Source: Methylosinus sp. C49 (GTDB lineage Bacteria > Pseudomonadota > Alphaproteobacteria > Rhizobiales > Beijerinckiaceae). From it: a stretch of DNA of 64,000 nucleotides. Positions 17,168 to 26,274 of this stretch are shown piece after piece. Made by a program: the position numbers and the translations under genes. The stretch's first letter is position 1. Each line of letters starts with the position of its first letter. The stretch is taken from assembly GCF_009936375.1 (NCBI RefSeq), contig NZ_AP022332.1, positions 1,116,001 through 1,180,000 on the forward strand, read 5' to 3'. The notes beneath the pieces are model-generated. The model was not told the origin of the DNA, made no database searches, and saw only the letters and a program-made list of their open reading frames with translations.

Positions 17168-17686
17168 TCAATGCGCCTCCTCGTCGTGGTTTTTTCCATG
17201 GCCGCCGGCGAGGCGCTCCGACAGAGCGAAGGCCAGCGTCGAGACGACGAAGACCATATGAATGCCGAGATAGAAATACAGATCCCGGTCATTCATATGC
17301 GGCACATCCATGAAGGCCTCGAGCAGCTTGATCGCCGAGATGGCGACGATGGTCGAGAGCAGCTTCAGCTTCAGCTCGGAGAAATCGATCGAGCCCATCC
17401 AGTCCGGCCAGCCGGGCTGGCTGTCCGTATCGACCTTGGAGACGAAATTCTCATAGACCGACAGCATGACCGTCACCACCAGCGCGCCGGTGAGCGTCAT
17501 GTCGATGAGGTCGAGCACCAGCAGCGTCATATTGGATTCGGTGGCGGTGACGAGATGCGCCGTCGCCTCGAAGAGATGAACGCCGGCTTTATAGAGCAGC
17601 TCCAAGAGCCCCACCGCCAGCATGACGAAGAAGGGCGCGAGCAGCCAGCGCGAAAGAAACAGGAAGGATTCGAAAAAGCGCTTCAT
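17168..17686 (-). CDS. UPF0114 (YqhA) family membrane protein
   Basis: The 172-residue protein has the UPF0114 layout: MKRFFESFLFLSRWLLAPFF at the N-terminus, a second helix around DLIDMTLTGALVVTVML with the conserved SVYENFVSK motif, and further helices around LKLLSTIVAISAIKLLEAFM and LGIHMVFVVSTLAFAL. It is an inner membrane protein without an established role. The ATG at 17686 matches the family start; a longer frame uses an unlikely TTG. Confidence 0.85.
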   Translation of the reverse strand: MKRFFESFLFLSRWLLAPFFVMLAVGLLELLYKAGVHLFEATAHLVTATESNMTLLVLDLIDMTLTGALVVTVMLSVYENFVSKVDTDSQPGWPDWMGSIDFSELKLKLLSTIVAISAIKLLEAFMDVPHMNDRDLYFYLGIHMVFVVSTLAFALSERLAGGHGKNHDEEAH

Positions 17687-17855
17687 CTTGGACTCGTTCT
17701 GGTGGGGAGGCGACGGAGCCGTACACGAATTCGCCGCGCCGGCCAAGCTCAGGAGACCGGCGCGCGCGCCGATCGCCCTTCTGCCCGCGGAATCGCCTTG
17801 ACCCCTGCGGTCGTCTCCCGTAACGTCTGCTTCGGTATTTCACTTGGAGCGGGCC

Positions 17856-17906
17856 GTGAAGGGCATTCTTCTCGTAGGCAGGGCGCTGGAGACGGAGCGG
17901 GTCTGA
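17856..17906 (+). CDS. ilv leader peptide (attenuation sensor)
   Basis: This 16-residue reading frame starts with GTG, has GGAG seven bases upstream, and reads MKGILLVGRALETERV. Four consecutive codons specify Ile, Leu, Leu and Val, the products of the pathway encoded downstream. It ends 30 bases before an intrinsic terminator located ahead of ilvB. This is the classical arrangement of leader-peptide attenuation: ribosome stalling at scarce branched-chain aminoacyl-tRNAs would prevent the terminator forming. The stop codon lies in the loop of a small CGGGT/ACCCG hairpin. The mechanism is inferred from layout. Confidence 0.75.
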   Translation: MKGILLVGRALETERV

Positions 17907-17936
17907 ACCCGAGCTTCCGCCGCTGGCGCTTATCCG

Positions 17937-17959
17937 AGGCCCTCCAGGGGGCCTTTTTT
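17937..17959 (+). terminator. Attenuator terminator ahead of ilvB
   Basis: AGGCCC-TCCAGG-GGGCCT followed by six T residues is a textbook intrinsic terminator. It sits between the Ile/Leu/Val leader peptide and ilvB, 67 bases before the ilvB ATG, so it would cut the mRNA when branched-chain amino acids are plentiful. Confidence 0.8.
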
Positions 17960-18026
17960 ATTGCCTATGGGGGCGCGCCCGCGCGGTCCTATGTCTCGAG
18001 GGTCGAGAAAAGCGGAGCTGGAGAGA

Positions 18027-19799
18027 ATGGCGAAGCAGATGACCGGAGCGGAAATGGTGGTCGAGGCCCTGAAGGATCAGGGCGTCGAAGTGCTTTTCGG
18101 CTATCCCGGCGGCGCCGTCCTTCCGATCTACGACGTTCTCTTCCACCAGGAGAAGGTGCGGCATATTCTCGTGCGCCATGAGCAGGGCGCCGCGCACGCC
18201 GCCGAGGGCTACGCCCGCTCCTCCGGCAAGCCGGGCGTGCTGCTCGTCACCTCCGGCCCCGGCGCCACCAACACCATCACCGGCCTCACCGATGCGCTGA
18301 TGGACTCCATTCCGCTGGTCTGCATCACCGGCCAAGTGCCGACGCATCTCATCGGCTCCGACGCTTTTCAGGAATGCGACACGGTCGGCATCACCCGCCA
18401 CTGCACCAAGCATAATTATCTGGTGAAGAACATCGCCGATCTGCCGCGCATCCTGCACGAGGCTTTCTATGTCGCCTCCAGCGGGCGGCCGGGGCCGGTG
18501 GTGATCGACATTCCGAAGGATGTGCAATTCGCGTCCGGGACCTACACCGGCCCGCGCAATGTGCATCACAAGACCTATCAGCCCAAGCTCGACGCCGACA
18601 CCGACGCCATTCGCCGCGCGGTGAAGATGATGGCCGCCGCCAAGCGGCCGATCTTCTACACGGGCGGCGGCGTCATCAATTCCGGCCCGGCCGCCTCGAC
18701 GCTGCTGCGCGAATTGGTGTCTCTCACCGGCTTCCCGATCACCTCCACGCTGATGGGCCTCGGCGCCTATCCGGGCTCCGGCCCCAATTGGCTCGGAATG
18801 CTCGGCATGCACGGCACTTTCGAGGCCAATAACGCCATGCACGACTGCGATCTGATGATCGCCGTCGGCTCGCGTTTCGACGACCGCATCACCGGAAGGC
18901 TCGACGCCTTCTCGCCCGGCTCGAAGAAGATCCACATCGATATCGATCGCTCCTCGATCAACAAGAATGTGAAGGTGGATCTGCCCATCGTCGGCGATTG
19001 CGGGCATGTGCTGGAGAGCATGGTGCGCATCTGGCGCGCCGAGGCGATGCACGCCGAGAAGCAGCCGCTCGACGCCTGGTGGAAGAAAATCGACGAATGG
19101 CGCGACCGCAAGTCTCTGGCCTTCCGCAACTCGGACAAGGTCATCAAGCCGCAATACGCCGTGCAGCGTCTCTATGCGCTGACCAAGGATCGCGATCCTT
19201 ACGTCACCACCGAGGTCGGCCAGCATCAGATGTGGGCCGCGCAGCATTATCATTTCGACGAGCCCAATCGCTGGATGACCTCCGGCGGGCTCGGCACCAT
19301 GGGCTATGGCCTGCCGGCGGCGATCGGCGCGCAGCTCGCACATCCCAAATCGCTGGTCGTCGACATCGCCGGCGAAGCGTCCATTCTGATGAACATTCAG
19401 GAAATGTCGACGGCGATCCAATATCGGCTGCCGGTCAAGGTGTTCATCCTCAACAATGAATATATGGGCATGGTGCGCCAGTGGCAGGAGCTGCTGCACG
19501 GCGGGCGCTACTCGCACTCCTATTCGGAGGCGCTGCCCGATTTCGTGAAGCTCGCCGAAGCCTTCGGCGCCAAAGGCATTCGCTGCTCCGACCCCGCCGA
19601 TCTCGATCGCGCCATTCAGGAGATGATCGACTATGACGGACCGGTGATCTTCGACTGCCTCGTCGAGAAGGGCGAGAATTGCTTCCCGATGATCCCCTCG
19701 GGCAAGGCGCATAACGATATGCTGCTCGCCGATCTCTCCGACGACGCCGGAATCGAACTCGGCTCGATCATCGACGAAAAGGGCAAGATGCTGGTGTGA
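18027..19799 (+). CDS. ilvB: Acetolactate synthase large (catalytic) subunit
   Basis: The 590-residue thiamine diphosphate enzyme makes 2-acetolactate or 2-aceto-2-hydroxybutyrate, the first common step to valine, leucine and isoleucine. Domains are in order: N-terminal ThDP-binding ([16 protein letters not shown] with catalytic Glu in [15 protein letters not shown]), central FAD-type domain (residues about 200-340), and C-terminal ThDP pyrophosphate-binding part ([20 protein letters not shown] then [12 protein letters not shown]). The start [10 protein letters not shown] matches the usual family N-terminus. It is preceded by the leader peptide and attenuator and followed by ilvN. Confidence 0.97.
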   Translation: MAKQMTGAEMVVEALKDQGVEVLFGYPGGAVLPIYDVLFHQEKVRHILVRHEQGAAHAAEGYARSSGKPGVLLVTSGPGATNTITGLTDALMDSIPLVCITGQVPTHLIGSDAFQECDTVGITRHCTKHNYLVKNIADLPRILHEAFYVASSGRPGPVVIDIPKDVQFASGTYTGPRNVHHKTYQPKLDADTDAIRRAVKMMAAAKRPIFYTGGGVINSGPAASTLLRELVSLTGFPITSTLMGLGAYPGSGPNWLGMLGMHGTFEANNAMHDCDLMIAVGSRFDDRITGRLDAFSPGSKKIHIDIDRSSINKNVKVDLPIVGDCGHVLESMVRIWRAEAMHAEKQPLDAWWKKIDEWRDRKSLAFRNSDKVIKPQYAVQRLYALTKDRDPYVTTEVGQHQMWAAQHYHFDEPNRWMTSGGLGTMGYGLPAAIGAQLAHPKSLVVDIAGEASILMNIQEMSTAIQYRLPVKVFILNNEYMGMVRQWQELLHGGRYSHSYSEALPDFVKLAEAFGAKGIRCSDPADLDRAIQEMIDYDGPVIFDCLVEKGENCFPMIPSGKAHNDMLLADLSDDAGIELGSIIDEKGKMLV

Positions 19800-19803
19800 G
19801 ACG

Positions 19804-19866
19804 AGCGAATAGCGAGTAGCGAATAGAGCTGCTCCGCTTTCGACTATTCGCTACTCGCTATTCGCT
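19804..19866. repeat. Long perfect palindrome between ilvB and ilvN
   Basis: Two perfectly complementary 23-base arms (19804-19826 and 19844-19866), built from repeats of GCGAATAG and GAGTAGC, flank a 17-base spacer. The whole ilvB-ilvN gap is essentially this element. A shorter relative with the same GCGAATA, GAGTAG and AGCTGCTC words occurs at 57336-57367, so this is a dispersed palindromic repeat family. In RNA it would form a very stable hairpin between the two subunit genes. Confidence 0.85.
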
Positions 19867-19878
19867 GGAAACGGACAC

Positions 19879-20430
19879 ATGAACGCTCCCCTCTCCCCGC
19901 CCTCGCCCTATTCCTCGCCGACGTCGCGCTCCAATGTGGAGACGCATACGCTCGCCGTGCTGGTCGACAATGAGCCGGGCGTGCTGGCGCGTGTCGTCGG
20001 CCTGTTCTCGGGCCGCGGCTATAATATCGAGAGCCTGACGGTGGCGGAGGTCGCCCATGGCGAGCATCTCTCGCGCATTACCGTCGTCACCTCCGGCACG
20101 CCGGAGACAATCGAGCAGATTCAGCATCAGCTCGAACGGCTGGTGCCGGTCCACAAGGTCACCGATCTCACCGTCTCCGCCCGCTCGCTGGAGCGCGAGC
20201 TGGCCATGGTGAAGGTGCGCGGCAAGGGCGAGGAGCGCAACGCCGCTTTGCAGCTGGCCGAGGCCTTCCGCGCCCGCGTCGTCGACGCCACGACCGAGAG
20301 CTTCATCTTCGAGCTGACCGGAAAGCCCGATAAGATCGACGAATTCGTCGATCTGATGCGCCCGATTGGCCTCGTCGAGGTCTCGCGGACGGGGGTCGCC
20401 GCGATCTCGCGCGGGCCAGACCCGATCTGA
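19879..20430 (+). CDS. ilvN: Acetolactate synthase small (regulatory) subunit
   Basis: The 183-residue subunit activates IlvB and confers valine feedback inhibition. It has an N-terminal ACT domain (LAVLVDNEPGVLARVVGLFS then GRGYNIESLTV) and the C-terminal ALS small-subunit domain (LAMVKVRGKGEERNAALQLA). Length is slightly above the 160-170 typical because of a 20-residue Pro/Ser-rich N-terminal extension; the ATG at 19879 is the first available after the palindrome. Also called ilvH in many genomes. Confidence 0.95.
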   Translation: MNAPLSPPSPYSSPTSRSNVETHTLAVLVDNEPGVLARVVGLFSGRGYNIESLTVAEVAHGEHLSRITVVTSGTPETIEQIQHQLERLVPVHKVTDLTVSARSLERELAMVKVRGKGEERNAALQLAEAFRARVVDATTESFIFELTGKPDKIDEFVDLMRPIGLVEVSRTGVAAISRGPDPI

Positions 20431-20493
20431 CCGCGCAAATCCTTAATTTTTGACCTTCGCGCGCTGGACGCGTAGAAAGGTCTGCGAAATGCG

Positions 20494-20584
20494 CTCTCGT
20501 CCTGCGGTTCTTCCCGAGACGAGAGAAAAGCCACGTAAAATCAATCAGGAAGCCGACTCCGCCGGCGCGACCGGCGGTTGCGGA
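20494..20584 (+). other. Structured untranslated segment upstream of ilvC
   Basis: The 207-base ilvN-ilvC gap contains two strong potential hairpins: CTCTCGTC/GACGAGAG (20494-20501 with 20518-20525) and CCGCCGG/CCGGCGG with outer CTCCG/CGGAG pairs (about 20555-20584). Neither is followed by a T-tract and no leader peptide rich in Ile, Leu or Val codons is found here. They could be RNA processing or stability signals. Confidence 0.35.
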
Positions 20585-20592
20585 GCTCTTGA

Positions 20593-21657
<1,065 letters not shown>

Positions 21658-21674
21658 AGCGCTTCCGATCGGGC

Positions 21675-21701
21675 GCACGATCCGATCCGATTGGATCGTG
21701 C
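21675..21701. terminator. Hairpin after ilvC
   Basis: GCACGATCC and GGATCGTGC form a perfect 9-bp stem with a 9-base loop, 15 bases after the ilvC stop. A good T-tract is missing, so it is a possible terminator or 3' stabiliser. Confidence 0.45.
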
Positions 21702-21808
21702 TCTCGTCGAGCGTGCGAAGGAGAGCGCCATAGGGAAGTTCAGCTCGGATCGAACGCAACGTCGAGAGAGGAGCGGCCGGGGCGCCGCCCTTGCGACGGA
21801 GAGGCGCG

Positions 21809-22273
21809 ATGCAGCCGAAAATCGACGCGCCTGACGAAGAGGAACGTCGCAAATTGAGACGCAATGTCTTCGAGATCACGCGCCTGCGCATGTCGGGCCG
21901 GATCGACGAGATGCTGCGCTATTTTGCGCCGGACGTGATCGTTCGCTATCACGCCACCAAAGAGGGCTTGTTTCTTCCCGGCGTCCTTCACGGCCGCGAG
22001 GCGTTTCGCGAGAATATTCGTCTCACCGACGTCGACTACGAGCCCCTCGGCAGCGAGGTGCTGGACATTTTGGTGGACGGCTCCATGACGGCGGTGCGGT
22101 GGCGCAACTCCTGGCGCCATCGCAATTCCGGCCGCACGGCGACCATGGACATGGCGCATTTCCTGTCCTGGCGAAACGGCATGGTCGTCGAAGTGTTCGA
22201 ATATCTCGATTATCACGGCTGGAATCCCTTCAGCGACCACGAGCTCATCGAAAGGGACGAGCCCCGCCCCTGA
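21809..22273 (+). CDS. NTF2-like (SnoaL family) protein, first of a tandem pair
   Basis: The 154-residue protein has the cone-shaped NTF2-like fold pattern: an N-terminal helix (VFEITRLRMSGRIDEMLRYF), APDVIVRYH strand, HGREAFRENI helix, and the strands VRWRNSWRH and VVEVFEYLDY that close the pocket. Such proteins act as small-molecule isomerases, hydrolases or binding proteins, and no substrate can be deduced. GGAGAGG precedes the ATG. The next gene encodes a divergent paralogue 25 bases downstream. Confidence 0.75.
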   Translation: MQPKIDAPDEEERRKLRRNVFEITRLRMSGRIDEMLRYFAPDVIVRYHATKEGLFLPGVLHGREAFRENIRLTDVDYEPLGSEVLDILVDGSMTAVRWRNSWRHRNSGRTATMDMAHFLSWRNGMVVEVFEYLDYHGWNPFSDHELIERDEPRP

Positions 22274-22298
22274 GAAGAAAGCGCGAATCGAGGCGCGT

Positions 22299-22760
22299 AT
22301 GACCGATATCGAAGAGCTTTTCACTCATCGCCCCCCGGGGCTGGAACGTGACGAAATCCGTCGCCGCCTCGATCTGCTCGCCTCGCAGCCGGCCGAGAAC
22401 GGCGATTTCAGCGTGATCCACAAGTTGTTCTCGCCGGATGTCGTCTGCGAGTTCGTCGGCGACAAGACGCGCATCCCCTATGCTGGGCGCCATACGGGCA
22501 TCGACGCGCTGCTCAATATATTGCGCGCCATCAACGTCGACTTCTGCCAGTCGGAGCCGATGATCGACGATGTCGTCATCGACGGCGGCCGCGTCGCGCT
22601 CCGGCGCAGCGTGCGCTGGCGCCATCGCGGCACCGGCCTCGAGGGACGCGTCGATCTCGCCGATTTCGTGCGTTTCGAGCACGGGCTCATCGTCGAATTG
22701 ATCGAGTTCCGCGATTCGATCAGCATTCTCAACATTCAGGGCGAGCCCTCCTGGCCATAA
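22299..22760 (+). CDS. NTF2-like (SnoaL family) protein, second of a tandem pair
   Basis: The 153-residue protein shares the order and spacing of elements with the preceding gene: FSPDVVCEF, HTGIDALLNILRA, RRSVRWRHRGTGLEGRVDLA and GLIVELIEFRDS, but overall identity looks low. This suggests an old duplication. Tandem NTF2-like proteins may form a heterodimer because the family is usually dimeric. Role unknown. Confidence 0.75.
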   Translation: MTDIEELFTHRPPGLERDEIRRRLDLLASQPAENGDFSVIHKLFSPDVVCEFVGDKTRIPYAGRHTGIDALLNILRAINVDFCQSEPMIDDVVIDGGRVALRRSVRWRHRGTGLEGRVDLADFVRFEHGLIVELIEFRDSISILNIQGEPSWP

Positions 22761-22822
22761 CCCTCTGGCCCTAACCCGCGGGCCGCCGCCCCTCTGGCCC
22801 CAGCCGAGCCTCCGTCCTCCCC

Positions 22823-23728
22823 ATGCGATTGCGCTTTTTCACGCTCGACGTCTTCACCACGCATCGTTTCGCCGGCAATCCGCTCGCGGTCGTGCTCGGT
22901 GCGGACGGTCTCGACGCTGCGACGATGCAGAATATCGCGCGCGAGTTCGCGCTCAGCGAGACCGTCTTCGTGCTGGAGCCGCGCGACCCGGTGAACACCG
23001 CGCGGCTGCGCATCTTCACGCCGCTGCGCGAATTGCCCTTCGCCGGCCATCCGACGATCGGCGTGGCGATCCTCCTCGCCACCCAGCGCGCGCCGGAGAT
23101 GCTGACCCGCAACGGAATCGTCATCGCGCTCGAGGAGGAGGTCGGCCTCGTCCGCTGCGATGTGGTGAGGGACGCGTCCCGCGCCGTTCTCGCGCGCTTC
23201 GTCGCGCCGCGCCTGCCCATCCCCGGAGCGCCGGCGCCGGCGGCCGAAGCGCTGGCCCGCGCGCTCGGCCTGTCGGCGACGGACATAGGCTTCGCCCGCC
23301 ATAGTCCTTCACGCTTCTCGGCCGGGGTGGAGTTCCTCTTCGTTCCGCTCTCCTCCCGCGCGGCGCTGGATCGCGCGCGGCCGGACCTGGCGCTCTTTCC
23401 CACCGTCATGGGCGAGGCGGTCGGCGCCTATCTCTACACGAGCGAGACGGTGGAGCCTTCGAGCGCGGTCTGCGCGCGAATGTTCGCCAATGGCGTCGGC
23501 ATAGGCGAGGACCCGGCCACGGGCTCGGCCGCAGCGGCCTTCGCCGGCGTCGCTCACGCCTTCGAGGCGCCGGAGGACGGCGAGCACGAATTCGTCATCG
23601 AGCAGGGCTACGCCATGGGCCGCCCCTCCCGCATCATCCTCGGCTCGCGGATCGAGGCGGGCCGGCTCGTCGCCGTCACGGTGGCGGGCCATGCGGTGGA
23701 AATGCAACGCGGAGAATTGGAATTATGA
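22823..23728 (+). CDS. PhzF family isomerase/epimerase-like protein
   Basis: The 301-residue protein has the duplicated DapF-like fold. The catalytic-glutamate motif is FALSETVFVLEP, followed by LRIFTPLRELPFAGHPTIG, and the second lobe has EDPATGSAAAAFAGV. PhzF itself isomerises DHHA in phenazine synthesis, but no other phz gene is present and most homologues have unknown substrates. It overlaps the following Nudix gene by four bases (ATGA), so the two are translationally coupled. Confidence 0.88.
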   Translation: MRLRFFTLDVFTTHRFAGNPLAVVLGADGLDAATMQNIAREFALSETVFVLEPRDPVNTARLRIFTPLRELPFAGHPTIGVAILLATQRAPEMLTRNGIVIALEEEVGLVRCDVVRDASRAVLARFVAPRLPIPGAPAPAAEALARALGLSATDIGFARHSPSRFSAGVEFLFVPLSSRAALDRARPDLALFPTVMGEAVGAYLYTSETVEPSSAVCARMFANGVGIGEDPATGSAAAAFAGVAHAFEAPEDGEHEFVIEQGYAMGRPSRIILGSRIEAGRLVAVTVAGHAVEMQRGELEL

Positions 23729-24429
23729 GCGGCGAGATCGAGATCGCCGCCGCCCTGCATTGCGTGCTCGAGCCTCATGATTGGGCCTTCGATCGGCTGC
23801 GCGGCGCGGAGATCGACGCCCATTGGGCCACGCGCCGCGCCGCCGTCCCCTCGCTCTATGACGGGCCTGTGCTGCTCGCCCATGGCGTCTCGCGCGGGGA
23901 GAATGGGATTCTCGGCGTCAAATTCTTCGCGACGCGCTTCTCGCGCTTTCTCGCATGGCGGGATTTCGGATTTCCGGGCGGCGGCGTCCACAACTGCTTC
24001 TCCATGCCCGCGCTGCGCTCGTCGGACGGCGCCTTTCTGCTCGGCGAGATGGGGGCGGATCACTCCGCCGCCGGGGCGATCTATTTCCCCGCCGGCACGC
24101 CGGACCCCAGCGATCTGCGCGACGGCATCGTCGATCTCGAGGCCAATCTGCTCCGCGAGCTGGAGGAGGAGACCGGCATTGCGGCGCATGAGGTGCGGCT
24201 TTCGCCCGAATGGACCATCGTCTTCGCCGGGCCGCGCGTCGCCTGCATGCGAATCGCGCAATCTTCGCTCTCCGCCGCCACGCTGGAAGAGCGTGTGACC
24301 GCCTTTATCGCCGCGCAGAGCAAGCCGGAGCTGGCCGGCGTGCGCATGGCCGCGCGGCAGGCAGACCTCGCCGAGCCACGAATGCTTCACTTCATCCGCC
24401 GTTTTCTCGAGCCGCTGCTGCCCCCATGA
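23725..24429 (+). CDS. Nudix hydrolase
   Basis: The 234-residue protein contains a Nudix box ending LLRELEEETGI (about residues 146-156), with the RExxEExG core needed for magnesium binding; the upstream glycine is in GTPDPSDLRDGI. The long N-terminal part (residues 1-110) has no catalytic motif I recognise. Substrate class (nucleoside diphosphate derivative) cannot be refined. It is coupled to the PhzF gene, and the stop codon lies inside a CCCCCAT/ATGGGGG hairpin. Confidence 0.8.
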   Translation: MSGEIEIAAALHCVLEPHDWAFDRLRGAEIDAHWATRRAAVPSLYDGPVLLAHGVSRGENGILGVKFFATRFSRFLAWRDFGFPGGGVHNCFSMPALRSSDGAFLLGEMGADHSAAGAIYFPAGTPDPSDLRDGIVDLEANLLRELEEETGIAAHEVRLSPEWTIVFAGPRVACMRIAQSSLSAATLEERVTAFIAAQSKPELAGVRMAARQADLAEPRMLHFIRRFLEPLLPP

Positions 24430-24441
24430 GCAAATGGGGGC
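24420..24441 (+). terminator. Hairpin over the Nudix gene stop codon
   Basis: An 8-bp stem (GCCCCCAT with ATGGGGGC) encloses the TGA stop and a 6-base loop. No T-tract follows. It may limit read-through into the aroKB gene. Confidence 0.4.
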
Positions 24442-24476
24442 TGAATTTCCTGGCGGCGCGGTGTAGATTGTACCTC

Positions 24477-26270
24477 ATGAGCAAAGTGCAAGCGATCGGC
24501 GGCCATGCGGCGCGGCCGGGCGGACAGACTCCGCCCGAGGACAGCGCGCGCGCCATTCGCGGCGCTCTGCTCGGCCGCTCGCTCGTGCTCGTCGGCATGA
24601 TGGGCTCCGGCAAGACCTCCATCGGCCAACGCCTGGCGCAGCGACTCGGCCTGCCCTTCAAGGACGCCGACGCCGAGATCGTCGCCGCCGCGGCCGGCAT
24701 GTCGATCCCCGATATTTTCGCCAAATATGGCGAGGCGCATTTCCGCGATTGCGAGCGCCGCGTCATCGCCCGCCTGCTGGCCGGCGAGCCCTGCGTGCTG
24801 GCGACCGGCGGCGGCGCCTTCATGGACGAGGCCACCCGCGCGCGGGTGAAGGAGCGCGGCGTCTCGCTGTGGTTCGACGCCGCCCATGACGTGCTGCTGC
24901 GCCGCGTGCGCCGCAAGGGCGACCGGCCCCTGCTGCAGACGAGCGACCCCGCCGCCGTGCTGCGCCGACTGATGGACGAGCGCTATCCGGTCTACCGCCA
25001 GGCCGACATCGCCGTGCTCTCCCGCGACGTTGCGCATGAGGTGATGGTCGAGGAGACCATCGCTGCGCTGCTGGCCTTTGCGCATGGCGCGCCGGAGAGC
25101 GCGGCCACACGAGGATTCGACAGATTCATGACGTCACGAACGCCGCCCGCCCCCGTCGAGCCGCAGACTGTCGAGGTGGGGCTCGGCGGCCGCGCCTATG
25201 ACATCATCATCGGCGCCGGGCTGCTCGAGCAGGCGGGCGAGCATCTCGCGCGCATCGCGCCGGGCGCCGCCTGCGCCGTCGTCACCGACGCCAATGTCGC
25301 GCGGCTGCAGCTGCCTGTTCTGCGCCACAGCCTGGAGAAAGCCGGGATACGCACCGCCTCGATCATCGTCGAGCCGGGCGAAGCCTCCAAATCCTTCCCC
25401 GTCTTCCAGCGCGTTTGCGAGGAGATTTTGGAGGCCCGCATCGAGCGCGGCGATGTGGTGCTGGCGCTCGGCGGCGGCGTGGTCGGCGATCTCGCCGGCT
25501 TCGCGGCGGCGAGCGTCAGGCGCGGCTCGCGCTTCGTGCAAGTGCCGACGACTCTGCTGGCGCAGGTCGACTCTTCCGTCGGCGGCAAGACCGGCATCAA
25601 CACGCCGCAGGGCAAGAATCTCGTCGGCGCCTTCTATCAGCCCTCGCTGGTGCTGGCCGATGTCGACGCTCTGGCGACGCTGCCGCTGCGCGAGTTCCGC
25701 GCCGGCTACGCCGAGGTCGTGAAATACGGCCTCATCGACGACGCCTTCTTCTTCGAATGGCTGGAGAACAACGCCTCCGCCGTCTTCGCCGACCGCGCCG
25801 CGCGCGTCGAGGCGATCTCGGTGAGCTGCCGCTCCAAGGCCAAGATCGTCGCCCGCGACGAGACCGAGCAGGGCGATCGCGCTCTGCTCAATCTCGGCCA
25901 TACTTTCGGCCACGCCCTCGAGCGGCTCGTCCATTACGATAGCGAGCGCCTCGTCCATGGCGAGGGCGTCGCCATCGGCCTCGTCAGCGCATTCCGCTTC
26001 TCCGCGCGGCTCGGCCTGTGCAGCCTGCAGGACGCCGAGCGGGTCGGCCGCCATCTCACCCGAGTCGGCCTGCCGACTCGCATTCGCGACATTTCCGGCT
26101 GGCGCGACGACGCCGACGCCATGCTCGACGCCATGTTCCAGGACAAGAAAGTCGAGAAAGGCGCGCTCACCTTCATTCTGGCGCGCGGCATCGGACGCTC
26201 CTTCGTCGCCAAGGGCATAGACGTGGATCAGCTGCGCAGCTTCCTCAAAGACGAAATCGCGCGCGAGTAG
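24477..26270 (+). CDS. aroKB: Fused shikimate kinase / 3-dehydroquinate synthase
   Basis: One uninterrupted 597-residue frame holds two aromatic-pathway enzymes. Residues about 35-205 are shikimate kinase (Walker A VGMMGSGKTSIG; DADAEIVAAAAGMSIPDIF; ATGGGAFMDE; lid region RKGDRPLL). Residues about 225-590 are 3-dehydroquinate synthase (VEPGEASKSFPVFQRV; LALGGGVVGDLAGFAA; QVPTTLLAQVDSSVGGKTGI; NLGHTFGHALE with metal-ligand histidines). In most alphaproteobacteria aroK and aroB are neighbouring but separate genes. An internal ATG at 25128 with GAGGA about 13 bases upstream could also give free AroB. The start ATG at 24477 has no clear ribosome-binding site. Confidence 0.9.
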   Translation: MSKVQAIGGHAARPGGQTPPEDSARAIRGALLGRSLVLVGMMGSGKTSIGQRLAQRLGLPFKDADAEIVAAAAGMSIPDIFAKYGEAHFRDCERRVIARLLAGEPCVLATGGGAFMDEATRARVKERGVSLWFDAAHDVLLRRVRRKGDRPLLQTSDPAAVLRRLMDERYPVYRQADIAVLSRDVAHEVMVEETIAALLAFAHGAPESAATRGFDRFMTSRTPPAPVEPQTVEVGLGGRAYDIIIGAGLLEQAGEHLARIAPGAACAVVTDANVARLQLPVLRHSLEKAGIRTASIIVEPGEASKSFPVFQRVCEEILEARIERGDVVLALGGGVVGDLAGFAAASVRRGSRFVQVPTTLLAQVDSSVGGKTGINTPQGKNLVGAFYQPSLVLADVDALATLPLREFRAGYAEVVKYGLIDDAFFFEWLENNASAVFADRAARVEAISVSCRSKAKIVARDETEQGDRALLNLGHTFGHALERLVHYDSERLVHGEGVAIGLVSAFRFSARLGLCSLQDAERVGRHLTRVGLPTRIRDISGWRDDADAMLDAMFQDKKVEKGALTFILARGIGRSFVAKGIDVDQLRSFLKDEIARE

Positions 26271-26274
26271 CCCT

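Noticed and set aside
17958-19712. A 584-codon minus-strand frame opposite ilvB, and a similar 591-codon frame (13485-15260) opposite the aldehyde dehydrogenase
   Set aside because: Both are complements of confidently identified enzymes and show shadow-type composition.
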